Source of the DNA: Symsagittifera roscoffensis | Lineage: Eukaryota; Xenacoelomorpha; Acoela; Convolutidae | Assembly: GCF_963678635.1 (NCBI RefSeq) | Contig: NW_026970945.1 | Coordinates: 1-48,562 of the forward strand | Direction of reading: 5' to 3' | Length of the DNA stretch: 48,562 bases | The notes under the pieces: generated by a model | What the model saw: the letters and a program-made list of their open reading frames with translations, nothing else | Told to the model about the DNA's origin: nothing | The model's database searches: none | Part shown: one piece after another, positions 42,925 to 48,562 of the stretch | Layout of the letters: each line of letters starts with the position of its first letter | Position numbering within the stretch: position 1 is the first letter of the stretch | Program-made: the position numbers and the translations under genes

Positions 42925-44875
42925 AAAGTTAAGAAATTTTATTACTTTTTCAATCTTGCTGAGTTTTTTTGTTGTTCTGAAATTTTTAAAGAAATAATTA
43001 TCAACTAATGTGTACAAACTCTTATTGGATAATTGACCTCAACGATGAAATAAAGTTTGTTTTGATCTTTTCAATCAGTAAAAAGTAATAAAAACAAAAG
43101 TAAAAATTGATAGGAGAAAAAAATCAAAATAATTTTAAAAAGTCGGCATTAAAGTCTAAAAAAAGTTTAATTTTTGATGAATTTCTCGTCAAATCCAATT
43201 TACTTATATCAGTTTTTAATGCTTCTTTCAAAAAAAGGTAAAAGATAAACTGCATACTCTTCCTTTAATTTTATCTAATGATGTTGAACCGAAAAACATA
43301 AAAATGTTTTTGGTATGTTTTTTCATAATAGTTTTCAACATATAAATATTAAGACAGAAAGAGATAAAGAGAGAGAGAGAGAGAGAGAGAGAGAACTGAC
43401 AATCCAAAAACCCCATTAAAATCCCTTTTGAGATATCGCATTTTTTCAAATGAAAACTATTTATGGATGGGTCCAGCAATTCTGCCGATTAATCAACCAT
43501 AGTTACTTTTTTCTCTCTCTCTCTCTCTAATATGTCTACAGCCTGGTGTGGTTAGCCAGGACTTTAAGAAATAGACTTTAGAGAGTGTATGAGCCATTAT
43601 AAAGCGTTATATATAATAAAATCACAAGTCTATAACAGATTTCACGTTTAAAAATACTCATTTTCAGGTAAAAATGGTTAAAAAATTTAAAAGTTTCTTT
43701 TCTCGATTTTTGAACATGGGTTACAGCTCTGTACCTTACGACAAATTGATTGGACAAGGTTTCATTGGATTTGGAGACATAAAGATCTTTTTGTAAATTT
43801 GTTTTTTTTCCAGATGGAAAAGCAGAATTTTCAGATAAAATCACAAGTTTGCAACTTCAATCTAGCCTTAATAGACCATCAATCGCACGCTAGATCATGT
43901 CAAAGACTTAATTAGCATTCAGGTAACCTTCTTAATGTCAATATCTTGCTTCTATCAAAGTTTAAACAGAATAAAAGAAATTTTACCCAAAAAATGAGGT
44001 AAAATTTGAATTTTTTTTTTGAATTTTGAACATAGCTATCAACCCTGTTCAAGAGATCAAGACAAAATCAAGGAACCGGGTTTCGCTGGATTTGGAGACA
44101 AAAAGTTTTTTTGAAAAAATATGATTATTTCAGCCCGATTTGTACAAAAATCTTGTTAAGTTTTTCACTTGACTTTACCGAGCGGGAAGCGTTCCCGAGG
44201 AGCGTAGCGACGAGCAAAGCTGGGTTAGCTGTTGCTCGCTAAACTAAACGGCCATGCCTCAATATTTTGAAGGACGTTATATGAAATCTTTCCAAGTAAC
44301 ACTAAATCATTGAATAAATAACCATACATTTAACCCCTTTTAAGATTTCGAGGTGTATTTATTTGATTTCATCGTTTAACATGAGTGGCGGAAGTTCATT
44401 TTGATTGAGTAAACAGACTTCGGGAAAAAAACATTCCAAAAGTTTCATTGTTTAGCTAGTTTGCCTAACGGTTTTAGTTTTCGTAGGTGTTAAATCTTAT
44501 TAGGTCTTTGAATTAAGTATATGACTCGGTGAGTACTTGATCCTAAAAGAAACCGTTATTTTGATCGACAAGTTAATTTAACCACAGACCCAGCACTTAA
44601 TAAAATATCATTCAGCATAGTCATTTACCCAAAATCGATATAGTACGTTTCTTAATATGATAATAAACCCTTAAACCATAACCACTTCAAAGCCTCCTTT
44701 ATAATGACTAAGCTCAACCTACATAAATAAGTTTTATTATGGATTTAACGAAAGGTGGTTTTTGAAAAAATTTGTACTTCTCGCTTTTGCTTTGTCAAAT
44801 TTGGCTTCGCTAAAACCTTGATAAATTTCTTGAAAAGATTTATTTCTTTCCTGAACTCTCAACTTCAAACCAACA
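42925..44875 (+). other. Noncoding stretch upstream of the polymerase
   Basis: About 2 kb without a supportable gene. It includes a (GA)n run at 43369-43394 and a (TC)n run at 43512-43528, which could pair as an inverted hairpin. Two diverged copies of a segment containing GGATTTGGAGACA (about 43660-43800 and 43975-44115) and a GC-richer, CGAGC-rich block near 44180-44255 are also present. The polymerase promoter must lie in or after this stretch; no element is assigned. Confidence 0.5.
43369..43394 (+). repeat. (GA)n microsatellite
   Basis: Thirteen GA dinucleotides in a row, followed 117 bp later by a (TC)n run on the same strand (43512-43528). Confidence 0.95.
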
Positions 44876-47800
44876 ATGCCTAACTCAAGTGGAAAACAAA
44901 CACCCGTCACTTGTTCGACCTGCTTGAAAGTCTATAGTTCAGCGAGGAACTTAAGAAGACACGAACAGACGATCCATAAGATATTCGCAAAACCGCCGTC
45001 GCCAACTATCTGCGACGAATGACGAGAATCGCTGGCAACACTTGCCGAAGCCAGTGAGCATGTCGAGCTCGCTCATAACGTGACAACCGATAGTCTCTGT
45101 ATTCACTGTCATACAATCTTCCTCTCAGCTGAGAAGTTCCGGCAACATATGTTGAAAAAACATCAACTACCCGTCTGGAGTCAAGGAAATGAGCCGGGAA
45201 CATCAGCTGCTCCAACCGAATCTGCGTTTAGAGGAAAGTTGCGACGATACGAGCTGAGCGTTGGAGAAGAGGAAGGGGATCTGATGATCGTAACGATGCG
45301 ACACAAAGACGAGATTGATGTGTTGATAGAAGAGAGAGAGTGCAAGAGGGACCCTGTAAATTTCAACTGCATGTGGACGTTAGTATGACCAATTCGTGAA
45401 TGATATAAACGAATCTGGCGATGGGGAAGTACGCAGTGAGAAGACAATGTTGTATCTGAACTCTAAGATGATCAAAGTCTTCCTCAATGGAATCGACAAG
45501 GAGACCTATTTGGAAATGATTGAGCACATGGTCAATGCCTTCAATACCTTTTCTTCACACGGTAGCGGATGGATTGTGGAGCGCATCGAAAAGATGTCAG
45601 TAAGTTTTGCCGCATTTTCCCCTATCCGAGCTGGCTCCTACATCCACCTACCCGATTCATTGAAATCCGTAAAACAGAGCTTCACCAATATAAAAACAAG
45701 GAATGATCAGAAATGTTTTCTATATCGTTTCGTGGCTACGTACCATGATCAAAATTCCGAGACAACGGCTGAGTTTTACCCTGTTGCAGAACGCTGGCAG
45801 CATCGAAACCAACTAAAGAACTACAAACTATACCAAAAGACCACGTTGTAAAAAATGAAGGATGGTACGAGATGCCAATGGGATTGATAGATTTTGACAG
45901 ATTTGAACGGCTAAACAACTGTCAAGTCAACGTATCCAGGTAAGCATTGATTATTTTTATCAAATCATTACTTGTTTAATTAACGGAAAACACATAATGT
46001 TCAATCAGGAGAAACCCAAAAAAGCAAAAAACTTGTTTTCATTAGGTACAAAGAAGGTGAATTGCTGCCTTTGAGGGTGTCGAGCAGATACTCAAGTGAA
46101 CTGTGTGTAGATCTACTACTCCTCACCAACGGTCAAACTCATCACTATGTACTGATCACAGACTTGATGAGCGTGGTGGAACATGTGCGTGGAAAGCTAC
46201 ACCGAGACCGAAACCAAATTTGTCGCAAATGGTTCCACACATGTTCATCCATCGATACCCTTCAACATCACCAGGAAATGTGCTACCAAGATGAAGGAAT
46301 GGTAATCAATATGCCGAAACCGTGAAAAAATTTAACTGCTCGTTGGTATGTACTAAGAGTTATTTACATTGACCTCGAATCGCTACTGCTACCCGTGTAC
46401 GGCCCCCAACCCGAATTTAAAACTTGAACTGAAGAGAGGAGAAAACGTAATGAAGGAATTGATCGCCTCGCTCGAATCGTTGGCGAAACAAATCTATCTG
46501 AAAAACGAAAGCATTATACGTTCACTGTTAAAGCAAGTTACACGCGTGAAGAAGCGTACACTTGGGTATGTGAAACGGAATTTGGTGACAATGACCCAGT
46601 TGTACTTGATCACTGTCACTATACTAACAAGTTCTTGGGGTGAGCGCATAACGAATGCAACATCAATCGAAAAACGGCTAACTATATTCCTGTAATAGCC
46701 CATAACTTATCGAACTATGACCTTCACTTCATTATAACAGCCCTCTCCAACAGTAGCCCTGAAAACACTTACTCGGTGATCCCCTCTACAGAAGAGTAAC
46801 ACATATCGCTCACAATGTCGCTCTACATTAAATCGTACACAGATAAAAACGGAAAAAACAAAAAAGTGTATGAAAATCCACGATTCATAGACTCCTATAA
46901 ATTTATGCTGTCCCCCCTTTCAAAACTTGTCGAAAATTTGCCGGAACAAAAATTTTTCCTGTTGGAAAATTACTTTGCAGAACTGGGTCACTCAGCAGAA
47001 CAAATAAACCTGCTGAAACAAAAATGTTTCTATCCGTATTCTGACTTTGATAGTTTTGCAAAGTTTCGTGAAACTCAACTACCACCTCAAAGATTTTGGA
47101 GCACAACTTTACAAGGAGGGGAAGTAACTGTTTCGAAAAATCAGTACAACCATAAAGTTTACGCTGAAATGAAATGCGCTTCGCTAGGCGAGTATCACGA
47201 TGTATATTAAGCAACGGACGTACTACTGCTCGCTTCAGTGTTCGAAGCCTTTCGTGAAATTTGTTACGAAACGTACGGACTGGACTGTGCATGCTACTTC
47301 ACGGCCAGTAACCTCTCGGGTGATGCATTCTTAAAAATCTGCAATGCAGACCTCAAGTTACTTAGTGAAAGGGAGCATTTGGACATGGTTCAAAAAATGA
47401 TTCGGGGAGGAATGTCATCTATATATACACGTCGGTTTTTTAAAGCCACCAACAAATACCTCGAGGACTACAACCCCAAAGAGCCCTCTAGCTATCTATT
47501 GAAATAGGATGCAAATAACTTTTACGGAGGTATCATGAAACACTGTCCCCTTCCCATGAATGATTTCTCAAATGTTCAGGAAAGTCTCGAAGAGATTCTG
47601 AAAAACGAAGATAACTCTGAATGGGGATATATTCTTGAAGTCGACCTCAGTATACCTGAAGAACTTCAAGATTACTTTGCAGACTACCCGCTAGCCCCCT
47701 CACGTGAAGTTATCGGCCTGGATAAACTAAGTAACGAGTAAATACAGATGTTAGGGGAGATGGGGGTCACGTCGCTACCAAAGCTGGTTCAAACATTAGG

Positions 47801-48562
47801 TCCAAAGGAAGGGTACGTTCTGCACTACCTCACACTAAAACTCTAAATAGAAATAGGCTTAACAGTTACCAAATTGATTAAGGTCTTAAAATTTTGTCAA
47901 GGTAGATGGATGGAGCACTTTGTGGATTTGAACACTCGATTGAGAATGTCAGCGCGCAACAAATTTGAAGAGAATTTTTACAAGCTCATCAAAAATTCAG
48001 TAATCGGAAAAACTATGGAATCAAAACTAGGACGCAAAAAACTAGAAATTTTTAGAAACGAAAGAGAATTGCTTCAAAAAACAGCTTTGAGCACGATGAA
48101 AAGCTTCCAGATAATCAACGATGAAGTTGCTACAGTTTGTTTCGCCGTAACAATTATTTTGTGGGGAAAACCCATGATAATAGGTTCCAGTTTTTTGGAC
48201 CTATCGAAACGATTCATGTTTTTTTCCACTACCGGCAGATGATGGCTAAGATGAACTTTTAAGAACTAGGAAATTTTAAACAGCGATACGGATTCTTTTA
48301 TTTATGCGATAAAAACCGAAGACGTATATGCCGATCTGCAAAAATTCAACGATAGTTTTGGTTTTTCCAACTACCACAACGATCACTTCTGATTCAGCAT
48401 TGTGAATAAGAAGGTTGTGCTAAATTTCAAAGACGAAGCGGCCGGAAAAATCATTGAAGAAAACATAGCCTTAAAGCCTAAGCTTTACTCGCTGAAAGAT
48501 GCAGGTTAGTTTTGAAAAAAGCACCTCCCCGATTCTCCTCAGGTTTTTTTACGTTTTTAATG
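44876..48562 (+). pseudogene. Protein-primed family B DNA polymerase (Polinton), runs off window
   Basis: Replicative polymerase of the element. From ATG 44876 two C2H2 fingers are seen (CSTCLKVYSSARNLRRH, then CIHCHTIFLSAEKFRQHM), split by TGA at 45020. A frameshift follows near 45390 and another near 45835. An intron (45940-46045, GTAAGC...TTAG, phase 2) joins VNVSR to YKEGELLPLR. The 3'-5' exonuclease follows: ExoI YIDLES (Asp 46371), ExoII NLSNYDLHF (46704-46727), ExoIII region YHDVY-stop-ATD (47193-47219). Polymerase motifs are A DANNFYG (Asp 47508), B KLIKNSVIGKTME (47982-48020) and C SDTDSF (48282-48299). From the second exon on, the trace stays in one frame but meets at least nine stops (for example 46323, 46797, 47208, 47505, 47739). 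The gene continues past the window, and the final GATGCAG-GTTAGT at about 48497 could be another donor. Confidence 0.92.
45940..46045 (+). other. Intron in Polinton polymerase
   Basis: GT...AG borders (GTAAGCATTG at the left, TTTTCATTAG at the right), 106 bp. The AG/G split codon gives Arg and restores the conserved reading frame across it. The intron contains stops in all frames of interest, while exon sequence on both sides aligns with the N-terminal region of the polymerase. Confidence 0.7.

Noticed and set aside
46046-48300. Stop-codon reassignment explaining the many in-frame stops
   Set aside because: TAA, TAG and TGA all occur in frame, other Polinton genes also have frameshifts, and the neighbouring ARMH3 exons use no internal stops. 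Decay is simpler.

Overview
This is a eukaryotic, very probably invertebrate-animal, genomic window. It is AT-rich and carries spliceosomal introns with GT/AG borders, a fragmented host gene of the ARMH3 (C10orf76) family, and three classes of decayed selfish DNA. No prokaryotic gene organisation is visible. The species cannot be fixed from the sequence alone.

Region 1 (1-~14.7 kb) is Ty3/Gypsy-type LTR-retroelement sequence on the + strand. A 5'-truncated pol piece (RT and RNase H, 1-1688) is joined directly to the gag of a second copy. That copy runs gag (1704-3221), protease (3200-4123), RT (~4506-5393), RNase H (5394-5963) and integrase with a GPY/F-like tail (6275-8168). Downstream of pol lies ~6 kb with at least three further broken reading frames: a membrane-anchored Ser/Thr/Pro-rich ORF (9068-10326), an envelope-like type I membrane protein (~10.4-12.86 kb) and a second Ser/Thr/Pro-rich accessory ORF (12.9-14.7 kb). 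All are damaged by stops and frameshifts. No LTR could be delimited.

Region 2 (~15.2-33.75 kb) is host-like DNA carrying ARMH3 exons. A unit of about 5.1-5.2 kb, made of a LINE reverse-transcriptase tail plus seven ARMH3 exons, is repeated in tandem: a truncated copy A (15.77-17.77 kb), copy B (18.73-23.83 kb) and copy C (23.83-29.07 kb). Copy C continues into six further downstream exons (29.64-32.24 kb). The translated exons align almost without gaps to the human protein, except for one missing internal block and a missing C-terminus. Two dispersed repeat families sit as nested inverted pairs around the whole region (15.3/33.3 kb and 17.8/32.3 kb). hAT-like short elements lie inside introns.

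Region 3 (~34.5-48.56 kb, running off the window) is a decayed Polinton/Maverick. It carries a packaging ATPase, a retroviral-type integrase, a minor capsid protein, a small basic pVI-like protein, a double-jelly-roll major capsid protein, an adenain-type cysteine protease, two minus-strand genes (one possibly PC4-like) and a protein-primed family B DNA polymerase with N-terminal C2H2 fingers and a clean 106-bp intron. Every large gene has stops or frameshifts, so it is a fossil. The genes together would have specified a self-synthesising, capsid-forming DNA element that integrates through its own integrase.
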